From assembly GCA_016490735.1 (NCBI GenBank), contig JAEMWC010000218.1, positions 166,001-230,000 of the forward strand: a stretch of 64,000 nucleotides of DNA, in the 5' to 3' direction. Both the position numbers and the translations under genes were made by a program. This stretch comes from Pachyseris speciosa (lineage: Eukaryota > Cnidaria > Anthozoa > Scleractinia > Pachyseridae). Of this stretch, positions 44,001 through 58,800 are shown piece after piece. Below the pieces are notes generated by a model, which was not told where the DNA came from, made no database searches, and worked only from the letters and a program-made list of their open reading frames with translations. The stretch's first letter is position 1; each line of letters begins with the position of its first letter.

Positions 44001-47000
44001 TATCGGGTAGATACTATACTGTTTGATTGCGTTAAAACGCGAAAACAGTTCTTACCTGCTCTCAGCTAAACATTAATTAACATTGCTAGGGAAACTTTCA
44101 TTAGGCGGAAGCAACATTAAATCGGGGAAAGGGGGAGGGACTGGACAGTTAAACTCGGTTGGTTATTTCTTGCCCGTAGAAAGGGATACATTTTCTCAAC
44201 AGTTTTGTCCAAGATCGTAGATTATCTGAAGGCTGAAAATTTCAGTAATCTATGTCTATAATCCTTTTTTCCCCGTTTGAACATGTCAACTCCTACCTCA
44301 GATGAAAGTCATTCATGTCCTCTTCATCAACTGCGCTGATTCCTCCTGACACAAACACGAATGCCTTATCCTGCCCTGGGATGATCTTTTTCTGCGAGCT
44401 TACGTCACATGATGTTATGCCTTCCTTTTCGTGTTCCTGTTTTACGGTTTCTCTGAGATGAGCGGGACAACATATTAGGTTCAAAAGATGTTGAGAGTGT
44501 AGACGCTCTGTTGGTTGAAAGTAAGCAAAGAAAGTCGCCTCCCTTGGCTGGCTCCAAATGATGCTTGTCAGATAACTAACAATACTAGAAACGTGAAGAT
44601 CTTCTTTGCACCAATCAAGAAAATACGTGTACCTGGAAAACAACATTCACTAAAAATTACTAATCAGGGCTTGAAAAGGCAGACGAAAGGCGCTAACTGA
44701 ACTCGAATTGTAGCAATCAACTAATGATTTTCAATACTCCTTTTTAAGAGCCTAAACGCACAACTTTCCGTAATACTTTCTCAATGTTTCAAGTGTCGTT
44801 GTTAACATATGCTTGTCATCGTTGTTCTAATTTTTGCGCTAGCGGAAGAAATAGGTACCCATAGGGTACTTGTGTGGGCTACCGTTTAGAAACGAAAAAG
44901 GTTTAATGTCGCTGCTACTTCGTACTTTATGCTTGCAGTTATCAGAGGTTAGGGAAGGACATGAGCCCATCACAGTGATGGGCTCCTGGGAAGGACCATT
45001 AGAAAAAACCGAAGGGGGTGAGGGGGGTGAAAAATTTTCGATACATGAATTTTTTGGAAGCCCACTTGTCTACAGGATTTTATTTCCTCTGCATGAACTT
45101 ATTTCTAGGTACCACCGCTTGCAAGATTTTTTTGAGACAATTTTCCCTTGTCGTAAGATAAGAGATAGCCAGAAATGTCACGCCAGGGATATTTTTTCAA
45201 AAGGCGCCGAAAATTGTCATCCATATTCCTTGTTTGCCTCCAAATTAAGTGGCAACATTTTTTCTCATTGCTAAGCTTGAAAACATTCGCATAGACACTT
45301 CTCTTAAGCCTGGTTTTCACTTATGCAGTGTTTGTCTTTACTGACAGCTAAGTTCAGTTAAGTGTGACCGGAAGCACTGTCAGTAGTACAAGCACTGACT
45401 TCACTTAAATTATTTTTTTCTCTCCAACATACCTCAACATATTGACGACCTTAACATGCCCTTTTAAAGCTGAAAGAAGGTAGATTTATTTGCGAGCGAC
45501 GACCTTGAAGTCAAGTGAAGGTAAACAGGGTAAAAATTACTCACCGCTTGGTGCAGTTCCTCTCAACTATAAATACAAGTTTTCCTTAAAAAGTACCACG
45601 CTTAATACAAATTTTGAAGCGAAGATAGTAAACGTTTATCAGCAAACGATGATGTGATGGTCCCTGACATTCTAGTGACTACAAATGAGTCGCTTGTATT
45701 TCCGTACGCTTCAATCGATTACACTGCTGTATACGTGGAATTTCTCATGAATTCAAGCCTCGTTGTAGATGAGTTGATGCATTTTGACCCCCTTTACTTT
45801 GCTCTTTTGAGGAGACTGAATGACCATTTTCACGCACAGTGTTCAAACAACGCTTTCGATGGTCGATGCTATACAAACCAAAACAAAACGAGAAAATAAG
45901 CACTTGTGGCCCGGATTCGACTACATTCGACTGTAAGGATGATGCAATCCTTTTGTCTGATTGGTCTCCTTACTCCCAAGGGACGTCACGTGATGTGTTA
46001 CTGACGGACAAACTGGATGACTATATTGTGAGCTACCACAGGTAGCCCACACAAAAATGAAGCAAAGATAGTTTGCCGGTAACGTTATTCTTAGCTAGTT
46101 ATTTAATTTCTTAGTCTCCTTCGCAGCCGTTCTTTCTGCGAAGGAGACTACTTATTTCTCTGGTAGTGGAAAATTAAGAAATATTGGTCAAACACGGAGT
46201 AATACCATTCAAGACACAGTCACCCTGTCAACCAGCGTTCTAACAAGACCAATTTTGTAGGAGAATGCAGTAAAACTGAAATAGTTGGTAAGGAGACTTG
46301 TGAAAGTTTTTTTGCGGAAAACGGACGTCCGAAGATGTAGAGGGTCGTTATGAACTAGGACATCCAAGAACACTAATTTATGATCTACTTCTTTCTCCAT
46401 AGTAAAACGTATGTTAGGATGTTGAGAATTGAGATAATTATAGAACGAAACAGCATCCTGCTCACTATCAAATACGCAAAACGTGTCGTCGACATATCGT
46501 CGGTAGAATAAAATCTTTGAGGCCTTATAGTTTTCTATCCAAGCATTCTCATTGTCAACAGGGGCAAGGGGCGAGCCCATGGATACACCATCCACCTGAT
46601 CACAAAAAGAACCCTTGAACAAAAAATGGGTTTGAGCAGTGGCAAAACGGAAAAGAGTTTTAAGCTCTGTTTCACTTACATTTTCCCCTCCTTAATGTAC
46701 CGAACTGCTAGATCAATGCATTCGTCCAGGGGTATGTTGGTAAATAAGCTTTCTACGTCAAATGAGATCAAATATCTACCTGATAGTGGTAGACCCTGAA
46801 TTTCATTGACAAATGTAAAACTATCCTTAGTGCAGTAGTTAGAAAGGAATGTGGGGCTGTAAGAGGGTACATAAATATTTGGGTAATTCATAATTATAGG
46901 TCCCAATCGACAAAACTATAGGTCTGAATGAAATTCGCGTCAATGGAAAAACCCCGTCATTGGTAGTATAAATTGAAATCACCGCTGTAAAACTATCTCA

Positions 47001-50000
47001 CAACTGATGATGATCGTTGAGCGATCGAAACATGTCTGGTTTTAAACTCAAAGTGGTTGTCCATTTTTAAAAAATGTTATTTTGCATTTTGTGGCATAGC
47101 TGCACAAGACTCATTATTCCACATAATTATAAAAGATAAAGTATAGTTCGAACCATGTTTCAATTGAGTAAAATATGAGAAAAAAGTAGTTTTAAACGGT
47201 GCCTTTTTGATCGAAACAATCTCACACTTTCCTCTCAATGTTCCTTTAAATAGGTCTTACCTACATGGTTTTCTTAGTCTGCAACGAGGAAACAACTGCA
47301 CCAAATTTAATAATTTCCCATGATCTCATTCGAACCGCGATAGGAGATAAAGCTTGCAAAAGTGGTATTTTTGGCTCCAAAAACCTCCTTAACGTGGTGT
47401 CTTTTACATGTAAATAGTCAGGGCATTTTCCAGAAATTCGAAATGAGCCGAGACGAAGCCATTTCGGAGGAAAAATGCACCTTCGAGAGGTTTGTTTTCT
47501 TTCCACTGCGGTCGCCATATTGTTTTAACGTGTTTTCAGTGGCCAGTTGTATTTCCCATCACAAGTTAGGTACTTGATATATGATGAACAGGCTGAATTT
47601 CGAAAAATAGCGGGAACTTCGAATTAGCGAAGGAAGTACAGGAAAATATTCACATACCCCAAGTTTGATGTAACACCAATTGAATCATTTCAAACTCGGT
47701 AAATTGATTTTTTGGATACAATTCGATCAATTATCCTTAAAATTAATGGAGCTAAGAGCATGTAAACAACAATAATAGCCTTCATTTGTCCGCCCGCCAA
47801 GTTGAATATCAAAATATACAAACTAAACAATGATGTTTGACAAATTCGAACAAACAATACATTAAAATATACCGCTTTTTTCAAATTCGGTTTTAACTAA
47901 CGCTTAAAAACACGAGGAATACATTTAGTGAAAAATACTTAGAGAGCTCAGTCTCTGCCTTCATATCTTATTATTTCAAGTACTTTGTTCTGCTTCAAGA
48001 AATTCACAAATCAATGCTAAGAAAACTCGCACAAGAAAAACCTATTGACATTAGTTCATGCAAACTGTACAGCGTTGGGATGTGTTTTGTTTGTCCATTT
48101 TCCCAACGAATCATATTTTCTTATATGAAGCAAAATGAACTCCAAAGAAAATAACGGATGAAAACCGAAAACCTGAGTTCAAAAGACTCACAGTTAGTCG
48201 TTTTTTAAAGTTAAACGGCATGTCAGAAATTCAAGTAAAATAGCAACTCGAAAAAAAGCAAAAACAACAAAGTGTTGTCAGCAAAAAAAAGGTGAATACC
48301 CAGGATTTTTACTCCATTGCTGATGTTTTTCCTTTGCTTTGCAAAGTTTAGTAAGCGACCGTTTGACCGTGATGTCTCATAATAATGTAAACGGCATAAG
48401 CTCTCTTGATGAGCACTATCTCCTCTTATAATCAGAGCAAATGCCGAAAAAAAATACTATTTAAATAAAAATAAACAAAAAAGAAAAGTTGCATTTTAAG
48501 ACAATACGTCCAACGTTTCGTCGCTTAGGCAAAGGCGTTTTTGAGCGACGTACTGCAACCGGAAGTGGACGTTTCTCATTCTTGGGCAGTGGTTGTGCAC
48601 AAATTTTCTAGTAAATCATCTCTATTAGAGCAAAGACACTAAGTAATACAAATTTGGAGCACCAAAACGAGTAAAAAGAGAAAACGCCTCACTTCCAATT
48701 GACGTTCGTGGCTCAAAAACGCTGGTGCTTAGGGATGGACCATTATTTTTCTGGGGAGGGGGGCAGGGGGTATGGAAAATTTCCTTTACAAACTTGTTTT
48801 TCTTTTATGCACTTCTGCAAACATTTTTTTCGAACAACACCTTCCTGCAAACAATTTTTTTTCGACCTTTTTTAACCACGTTCTGACACAAAAAGGAGGT
48901 TCCCTTTTTGCTGCTCCTGGTAATTACCGGGTCAGTTAAGCCGTTTTGTTTTCCATTCCAGAAGAAAGTGTCAAAAGCTTTGAAAATTATACAGTAACGT
49001 TATAAGCTAAAGAAGCAAAATAAAGTTCAAAAGAGCTCAGAACACACCCTACTTTTCTTGAGATTTTGATTTCAAAATATGTTTTCTGGCCCGCTAACTT
49101 ACGGACTTTCGAGAAAGGGGCCACTGGATCGGCTAAGCTAAGAGCGCATTAGTAGCCAATCAGATTCAAGGAATTAGGATTCCAGCCCGCTGAGATGCTT
49201 CAGAAAAAAAAATAAAATACATACCCAGAAAAGCGTTTAACCTGGAACTTAACAAACGTCCCATCGAAGCTTGCATCATTTTCAAGATCGCCAGTGATTT
49301 CAACCCATTCTTTGCTTTCCCCTTCAGACTTCAGGAACAGCACCCTGACACGACATACAGAATGATCAGGAATCCCATTCGGTTCATCTCCCAGAGAAAC
49401 TGGTAATTGTATTGTGACGGAGTTCGAAAACTCAATGCTGTTGGAAGAGACAATCCGTAGTATTGGTCCAACAAACACATTCATGTCCTGAAATTCTTCA
49501 TTTGGAACCTCTTGCACCTGCAGAATCACAAAAAATACACTGTCCATATGATTTTCAATTTTCACAGTTTTTGCTAGTTTCTTGTCTTAGCGAGACTGAG
49601 TCTAGTCTTTAAAAAGAGGCCTCAAGTACAATGATCGAGAACGACAATTAACAAATGGTAAACGGATCGGCGTGCACTATTGAGTTATGGATGTACGCGG
49701 GAGGTTGCTAAGCACGAGAGAAGCGTAAGAGTCGCTCGAGGCGTAGCCGAGAGCGACTCTAGCTTCTTGAGTGCTTAGCATACCTCCCAAGTGCATCCAT
49801 AACTCAGTAGTGCACGCTGATACGTTTACCATTTGTTTTATAACATATCATAAACATCATAAACATCGTAGATAAAGCAAAGTCTTACATGACCAAGAAA
49901 AACACGCGCGAAACTTCATTCCCAGAAATTGCAACGGCTTAATATTTCGGTAGACACTATGAAGATTGAAACGATACAAATTTTGTAAATTCTCGTCCAA

Positions 50001-52862
50001 AACAGCGAAATTTTAGTTTATACACAGCGCACACGTCACAGTTCTTGCTAGTTTCTTGTCTTAGAGAGACTGAGTCTAGTCTTTAAAAAAGAGGCCTCGA
50101 GTACAATGAACGAGAACGACAAAAACAAAAATGTTTGGGGAGGATACTTTTCCATTGTCGTTTCCCGCCTGCAAAACAGGGGAGTGACATGAACAAATTC
50201 AAGTTTTCATGGAGATCGTGACAGCATGGCAGTGGAATTTTCATCCTCTCTCATAGCTTATGCTATAGCTACCAACTAAAATCCTAAATAGTTTATCCCT
50301 ATAAAAATTAAACAGTTGAACGATTTGGAAGAGGCTATAACGACGTGAATTTCTAACGAATTTTTGACATGTGTTTTGGCGTTGCCGTCGTTTCTGCATA
50401 AAAAATTGAGCGAAGAAAAACAACAGTTAATTCTTTAAGTCTTTTCACAGGGAATACGGTGCATGCGAGATAACTGGCCTGGTTTTACTGATGCAAGCGC
50501 AAGCGCAATACTTCAAACAAACGCTTAGAAAAACAAACTCGAACAAAAGATTACTGGATCTTGTGGTGGTACTTGCCTTCGCACTTATGCTTGGGTCGTT
50601 GATGAAACTCAGGCCTGAGAGTTGAAATGATAATTCGTGCAAAAATGCTAAATGTGCTACTGCTTATGTTTGCCTCATCTTCCTTTACGGTGGCGACACG
50701 ACGCCGAAAGCATAATCACACTCACAAGGAAAAAAAACTATTTCTTTTGTTATGCTCAGTTAAGCATACACGTGCCAACAGCTCAGCTGGTCAGTTTACA
50801 CGTTGGTGTCATCCACGTATGCTGAGATTGTTACTCTTATATTTGTGTCCGGCGGATAAACCAGCTTTAACACAATCAAAGAAAAATGAACTCAATGATT
50901 TGTCAACCGGACACCGTGGGGTTAAGGGGGTGTGGCTTTCATGCTACTCTGTGCCATCTCGGAAATGCGAAAGATTGAAAAAGAAATTATTTCCTTTTTC
51001 CAGCGTTATTTTACTCTGAAAGTTGCTCAGTTTCCACTGATGGACGTTCTAGAGCCCACTGAAGTGAGCTTCAACCTGAAGTAGGTTACTACAGCAGAAC
51101 TACCTTCAGCTGCAGAGGAATCTTCACTTTAGCAGGAACAGCTTTCTTAGGGACTATAATAGAGACACTTGGATAATCCGTGGCTGAATGTACCACCAGT
51201 AGATGTGATGGTGTAAGAAGGAGAGCTCTTGAGACGGCAAACTACGGCATATGTCGAGCACTGAGTTATATCAGCTTGTACAACAGGAAGGCGAAAGTCC
51301 GGAATGTCTTCTGAACAAGGGTAATAATCCTCCATGTCTGCAAATAATACATTAGATAAGAGAAGTTAACTCCGTTTATTGCTGCAAGAACTTATAACTA
51401 AACGTCAAAATTTGCAAATGCCTGGAATGAGATTTGCTAGAAACGTCCTCGTTTCCTTCTCTTATTTTGGAAGCTGACAGTTTGCTTTCAGCAGCTGTGA
51501 GAACATCTGCGATCCAAAAGAGTTTTAAAACTATAGAATATATGCATACATGCTACATATAATAACTTTATATGCATCTTCATTTAGGGCACGTCAACAT
51601 TGATTTACCGCAAACTAAAGTTTGAAACATAACAAGTTTAATAAACGTTTTCACACGTTAAACACGTAGAAACAAATTTAGAACGCCCTGTCACGGTTGA
51701 ACCTCAATTAAAGTTACATATAAAGAAGTCAGTGTTAAAATGGTTAAGTGAAACTAGAGTTGCAATTAATTTGAAGAGGCGGCCATGAGTCATTATTTCA
51801 GAGATCAGCATAGCACAGGCATGCGCATTTTAATTTTCCTTATTGATTGAAAGAATCAGTTCTAAAACAAAACGTGCCCGCGTTTTCTTTACAGTGGTCT
51901 GGACTGCTTTTGCTAGCGGCAGTAAAAACAAGCTCTCTTACCCGAAAAAACCGAATGTCTTCACTTCCATCAATTTCTTCCCATTCATTGCTGTCCTTGT
52001 CGATCAGTCGTTTGATCACCAGTTCATAGCCCGTAGGTTTGGTGCGCTGTGCGAAAGAACCAACTTCACATCATTGTTGAATTCCAAGGCTTCATCAGTG
52101 TAAGTGGATATTTGAATCACGTTGCTGACAACGGCTCGTGCTCCTGGAGGTGAGGTGAACAGGCACTACATTTCCACCTGTGCACCACTATTGTGGTGGG
52201 CTCAGAAACGGCATCCGGAGGGAATGTGAAGTGGACAGCCCCTAATTTCAGGTCCAACTTTGTGCCTTGACTTGTCACCATTCCTCTGCAGAAAAAAAAG
52301 GTTACGAAAATGAGACACACGGTCCTAAGCAGGACAGTTAGGTTTAACAATTGGTATTACTGTGGTTTCAGACCGGTCTTCTTTACACAGGATACTTACT
52401 TATCCTTATCCTTCTTACTCTCCATACCCACGACTTTAAATGGTTCAGATCCAAAAAGCTTTAGCATTCTACAGAAGCCAGAGTTGAAAAAAAAAAAAAA
52501 ACCACGTGTTTTACCATTTGATTACTCATGGATATTTTCTTGGTAACATTTTTCCACTGAGGCTGAGCTGTACCGTGTACTCACACGTGTATTCCTTGTT
52601 TTATCTGGTCCTCCTCTTCAGCTGGGTCTTGTTCCCCCTCCGGCTGAAGACCATGCAGTTGCTGTGGGAAGTCCTCCTCAAAGGCCTCAATGATCCCTTT
52701 AGTGCTTTCCTCATTATCATTGTCCCCCTCCTCCTGTTCCTGCTGCTGTTCCACCATCATTTCTTTTTCCCCCACTTCGTCGCCCTCCTCGTCGTCGTCA
52801 TCGCCTAACTCTTCTTCATCATCGTCGTCGTAATCATCATCATCATCGTCGTCATCATCACC

Positions 52863-52895
<33 letters not shown>

Positions 52896-55800
52896 GTCAT
52901 CATTATCATTACGCGCTAATTAAGTGAAACGAAAGTGAACTTACTAAAATACCAATTTATTAAAGTTCGATCTAAAATTTGTTTTTCCTAAAAACTGTAA
53001 GTGATAACGGGCTGGGCTTTACACTGTATCATTTTTGTGAAAATAAATGTGCACGTGCACTTTAACCTTTTTTCCTTGTAAGATATCTTTGCGACTCGAT
53101 TTAAGACACCTCGTACAAATTTGCTCGAACAAGGCAAACTCTCTCCTTGTCGACTCAAACAACAGAACGTGTTCACACACTGAGACAGAATACAGGAAAA
53201 TTTAACTTAAAGGATTTAGACGAAATCGCCGTTCAGGAATAAGAGTGAGTCTTTTCAAGAGAGAACCAGAGAACCTAGTGCATCAAAGACTATCAGGGGC
53301 ACCCAACGAGCCAAATCAACCAAAAGCAGTAGGAAGACATTTTAAGTACCTTACGCACCTCGTGTTTGAAGTCTGTTTAAAGTGAGGTTTCCGTTGGCTA
53401 GAAGAATTTGATCCATTCGGATTCCTTGGCTAAAATTTTAATTGCCCGAAAACGGTTAGGGAACAAAAGCTTCCTTTGAGAAAATGCTAGCTGAAATAAA
53501 CTTTCCAAGAACTTTCTAAGGAACTGTTTTCTTTCCGAAAATGCTAACTGACGTTTTTACTGTCAAAAACAGCAAACACGACCTTTCTTTAAAACTCAAG
53601 GGCTACGATTTCCCCGGCCATTGCGAATCGTTTAGGCCACGTTTCAGTTACGAAAATCCGAGTGCACTCCTTATTGAGTCGACGCCGAAAGCCTAAAGCG
53701 AACCACCCTCCACCGAAAAGATATATCTACCGAAACTTGTCGTTGGCTGCCCCTGGACTACGTTCTGCAATAGTGTGGTTGTAAAATTATTAGTATAGGG
53801 TGTCCTAAGTTGAAACCGTTGCATGTTTCCTGCACAACCTTTGACAGAAGTGAGAAATGATGATGATGACCAGATACCATTCAGAACACTAGACTATGAG
53901 ACAAAGCTGTTGAGGGAGATTTAAGAATTTTATCCGAAAGAATTTAGAGAATAAAGTGTTTAGGCGTAAGGTATTTTATCGCCAACACATCTTTATAAAG
54001 TATTTCAAATAAATTCATTCCTGAGTTTCATATTTGTATTGTCAAACCATAATAACATAAGCCACGCAATAAAAACTCATTACAGTCGGACCTAAAACAA
54101 TACCTGCTGAGCCAAAGCGAAGAAAAGATGGCAAAGAAGATGTTCCTTTCTCGGGTTCCTATAAGAGAATCAAAATATGATACAAATTTGGTTGTGAATT
54201 TGCTTTACCTCCAACCTGTTAATTAAAGAGTTAGGTAGTGTCTAGCGTCTACCATAGGAGCAACACTTGAAGGCTGTTAGCAGTGCCATCTTATAGACAT
54301 CTATTCCAGAAGCCGTACATTCATAACTGAGTGAGATTCTACCGTTACAGCTGAACGTGTACTGCTGAAAGTGAAGTAAACACGGTTGGCAAACCAGTTT
54401 AAGATTCAGTGCGTCTTAACTATACTCTCGACAAAATGATTCAACATGACTTATGATAGATCTTCGTATCCAATTTTTGGCCATTTCAGATGTATCTAGC
54501 GTAGGATATCGATATTCGTCTTATTGACTGTGTAGGTTTTCAAATTAAACGTTATGAAGATAAATTGGTTACACTTTAGAAGGCGTCAGGGTCAATTTTA
54601 AGTGGCAGAGCAAGCACTTATTCATGGTTTTCGCCAAGCTACTTCACTGAGCCACAATCAGTTACTGAATCAGTCAAGCTACAAATAAGAAACACTATTC
54701 AAACTTCAAACAGAATTTTTCGAAGAAAGATATGTAATATTTCAGGTACTATGGTGCCGAGTATTTAAGGAAGTATCAGTCCTCGCCCAATTCCCCTTCT
54801 CCCCCCTCCCCCTCCCCCCAACCCCCACTACCTTCCCTGATGTCACTCTAAAATAGTTAAGAAGCTGAACTTATTTCACCTCGAATGGCCAAAAGCGATA
54901 TCCCTCCGGTTACCTCCCCAAGACCCTTCCCCCGACTACGGCCCTTCTGGATATACTAACAACCACAGTACGTGTTTGCTTCATGCTGTGGTTTTGAAAA
55001 CATGAATGAACAATACCTTTTGCAATCCTTGATACTTCTTTGCTTTTTCTTCATAGTTCAGTGATAAAGCCAGGCTTACAAGTGTGGTGAGAATGTCACT
55101 TTTGTCTTCGCCCTTCATCTCTGACTTGTTCTTCTTCCACCATTTCTCATAGAACCTAAAGGCCTCGCCTTGGTATTTCTTGCGCAGTTCCTCATTGCGG
55201 AGGATGTGGCACACTCCTATTAGACTTTGTACAATATTGTCTCTCTCCTTATAAGGAAGCTTTTTAGAGTCTGGGGAATTCCATGTTCCCTCGTAAAACC
55301 AAAGAGCTTCATTCTGGTATTTCTTCTTCGTTTTTATGTCACCTTCTTCATCGAGTAGCCTGTTGATGGCACCAATAATCTTTCTGTTGGCTGTAGAGAA
55401 CTCAAACCCTTCAAACTTTCTTTCTTCGTCCCAGGAACGTTGATAGAACTCTAGTACTTCCTTCTTGAATGTCCTCTTTCTTTCACCTCTAAGCATCCCT
55501 TCGTAACTTTCAATGATCCTATCCCGTACTTCGCTGTGGTGTCCCTGACCCAAAGATTTTTCAATCTCCCATGCTTCCTCGTAATACTGTTCAGCTTCGT
55601 CGAATTTCTCAAGACATCGGCAGATCTCTGCCATTTGGAAGGCGCTTCTAGCAGTCAATGGATGCGTCCCGAGAATGTCTTTCCTAACCTTATAACCGTT
55701 CTCAGCATAACTGTAGGCATTTTTAAATTCTTTAAGCCAGGAATACGAGTTAGCAATGTTCCTGTTGTAAAGTGCGGTGTTTAAAATCGCTGGGAGTTTC

Positions 55801-58800
55801 AGCTTCTTTGCAAGATCCAAGGCCTCTTCATAGCATTCAATGGCCTTGCGATAATCTCCCTGCCTGTCATAAACTGTACCAATTTGACTCTTAAAAAGAG
55901 GTATGTCAAAGTGCTGTAGTGAGCCAGAGAGCTCCTGGCGCATCTCAAAGGCTCTCGTGTAGAACTTTATGGCTTCTTCCGGCTGGCCGAGTACGTTGTA
56001 ACAGTTTCCGATTGCATTCAGACATCGAGAGGTGCTTGTGTGGCTTTTCAATAAGACTTCCATTGTTTCCAGAGATCTGTTCAAGACTCTGAGCGCCTTG
56101 GGTCCGTTTCCTGCTCTAAAGTAAACTTCTCCCTGGACAAACAGGTAGGAGCTGCGAGTGAGCTTGTAGAGATCAGTCTTTCTACTCTCTTTCTGAACTC
56201 TACTGAGTGATTCCTTTGCCTCCTTCAGGACGTCCGCTGCTCTCTGCCATCCTTCAAGGTTTAAGACTTCCAGTGCTTCTCTGCAATACATTTCTGCTTG
56301 AAACAAAGAGCCTACCGAGACAGAAAGGCTGTTAGAAATGAACACAGATCCCTAAAGTAGCTATAGGTAAAAAAGTAAATCAAAAAGGGTAAACACTTTG
56401 ATGTAAATAACGAGGCAGAGATTGGGCTGCTTGCTTTTTGCTTTTTCTATTGTTGTGCTGTGTCTCACCGTAACGTTGGTTTTGGATGACGACAGTTGGT
56501 AGAATCTTTACCCGATTTTGATCAATCATGCATGTATGCATTAGCCACTGACTCAATTTAAGCTCGCATTAAGGGTCTTTCTATCAGTTTATACTGTTCA
56601 AATAAACTGGAATGATCCTCGCAGTTGTGAACGCAATTTATGAAATTGCGAAAAGAAGGCTGAGAAAAACATTCAGGGCTTCAACGGGGTTTATACTGTT
56701 GCTATGGTAACTGTTGCTTTATCAAGACGTTTGCCATAACGGTTTCAACTATACAACAGCGACTATAAAAATAACAACACATAAAGTGAAGTAGTAACAA
56801 CCCAAAAAAGTTAAAGTGATGGAAACCGGTGTCAGCTATCCCAGTCAATTCAGCGAGCATTCTGTTAATGACATGATTTTCTGAATAATCGATAAATAAT
56901 CCCATCACTTAATCAGTCTATCAATCAACCATTCAATTATAAGTCCATTGATCAGTTCGGCCACCAATCAAATGAATCATCACCGGTGACTGATTAAAAC
57001 TTCAGTCAATCTAAATGAATTGTTACTGGTGATTGATTATAACAAAACTACCTTGACACATTTAATGAGTAAATAGAGGTAAACGTTTACAAGTAATCCA
57101 GGAAATAATACATTAAAAGCTTTTTAACTGATGTATTCTTTTTGAGAATAGGACTCATCTTCGTTTGTTACTTAATCGTCATTACCTGAGGACACGAGTA
57201 AGGGTTTTCATTTATAATACGTTTTTTAATGGCTGTCTGTTCTCTTTGAGTATGTATCGCAATTGTGTCTGCTACAACTCTTAAGAAAAAACAATTCTGG
57301 AATTCAATCTATGAAAAGTGCTTTATCACCTTTGTGTGGGTGAGGTTGGCTTTATTCTTACCTTCCTTTCCATCTTCTGCTATTTTTTCAGCCCAGGAAT
57401 GAAAAATCTTCCTTCTTTGCTTTTCATCAAGCATAGCTTCAAAAAGGTAATAAATCATAGTGATTTCATGATGTTCCTTTGGAATCAGTAAAGAGTCAGA
57501 CTTGAGGGAAATATCCAAGGTAAGTTCAAAGTTTCTTTTATCAAAACTAAAGATGTCGAGAGCTTCCATGAAGTTCTTGTCTAATAGAGATGAAATATCT
57601 CTTAACTTAGCTACGAAATGCTTGCAAAAGTTGTCCTTTGCCCTCTGGTAAACTTTGGCAAAAGCCTTTTCACCAATACTTTTCAGAAACTTTCGCATCA
57701 ATGGATGAATGTCGTACAAGAGTTCATTCTCGTCAGGAACCGACACCATTTTACTATTACGGATTCCCTCCATTCGGATAGCGGCTTCCGAAGGGTCTAC
57801 ATTCAAAATCTTTGCAGCTTCTTCCACGGAAAATGGTCGACAAAACAAGGAAAGTGAAACAACTGATTCCTTGAGCGTTTGACTTGGAAGGAAAAAGAAC
57901 ATTTTTCTGAGGCATGACAGCTGCCCCTCATCGATTCCCTCTTCTTGGATATTTAAAAATGTTTCTCTTTCCTCAGTGTCCAGGCCTTTGGCGGTTGGTG
58001 CCGTGTCTTGGGGCTGCAAATCAACCTCCTGTTCAATTGTTCCAGGGAGCCTTTCAGCGTCGGCTATCTCCTGCCTCAATATGGCTGCCATACCATTGAG
58101 CAACAAAGGCTTTCCTTTGCACATTTCTACAAGTCTTTCTCGTTGATTACCAGGAATGTTAGCGATTACCTGGCTTTGAAGGAGTTCACCCGAAGATTCT
58201 TTCTCCAAAGCTCTCACTTCAAGATTTTCAGCACTAAAAGGAACGCCACCACGGAATTCACCTCTGGATGTCAATAAAATCTTCAATTTCGTCCCGTTGC
58301 CACCAGTTTTGGAAACAATAAGACGCTCGAGTAAGGTTAGAAAATTGTCAGCCTCCAAAGTTCCACCAATAAATTGATCAACGTTATCTAGCAGCAAAAG
58401 GATGTCACTCGTGCTGTCTCGCTTGACTTGCTGCATTTTAGCAACGACTGGATTCGCATCATAGCTGACTACTGTCTGCCCAGTTTCATGCAATAGGGCT
58501 TGCAAAACATGGAAATAAACGTCTTCCATGTGATTTACGTCCCTCAAGTCAACTTTAAATTTTGTCCCTTCCCACTGGGACAATGCCTCCATGGCGAGCC
58601 TTGTCTTACCAACACCACTGGATCCGTACAAGTTAAGGACGCTTGATTCGTGACTTCTCCGTAGCTTTGTCAGGATATTTGTCACGTCACCATGTCTGCC
58701 CGTTAATTCTTTCCTTGTCGTTTCTTCTGGCAAGCATGTGAATTTGAAATTTTGAATCTTTGCCACGATTCTCTCTTTCTTTGATGTTTTTGGAGTGACA

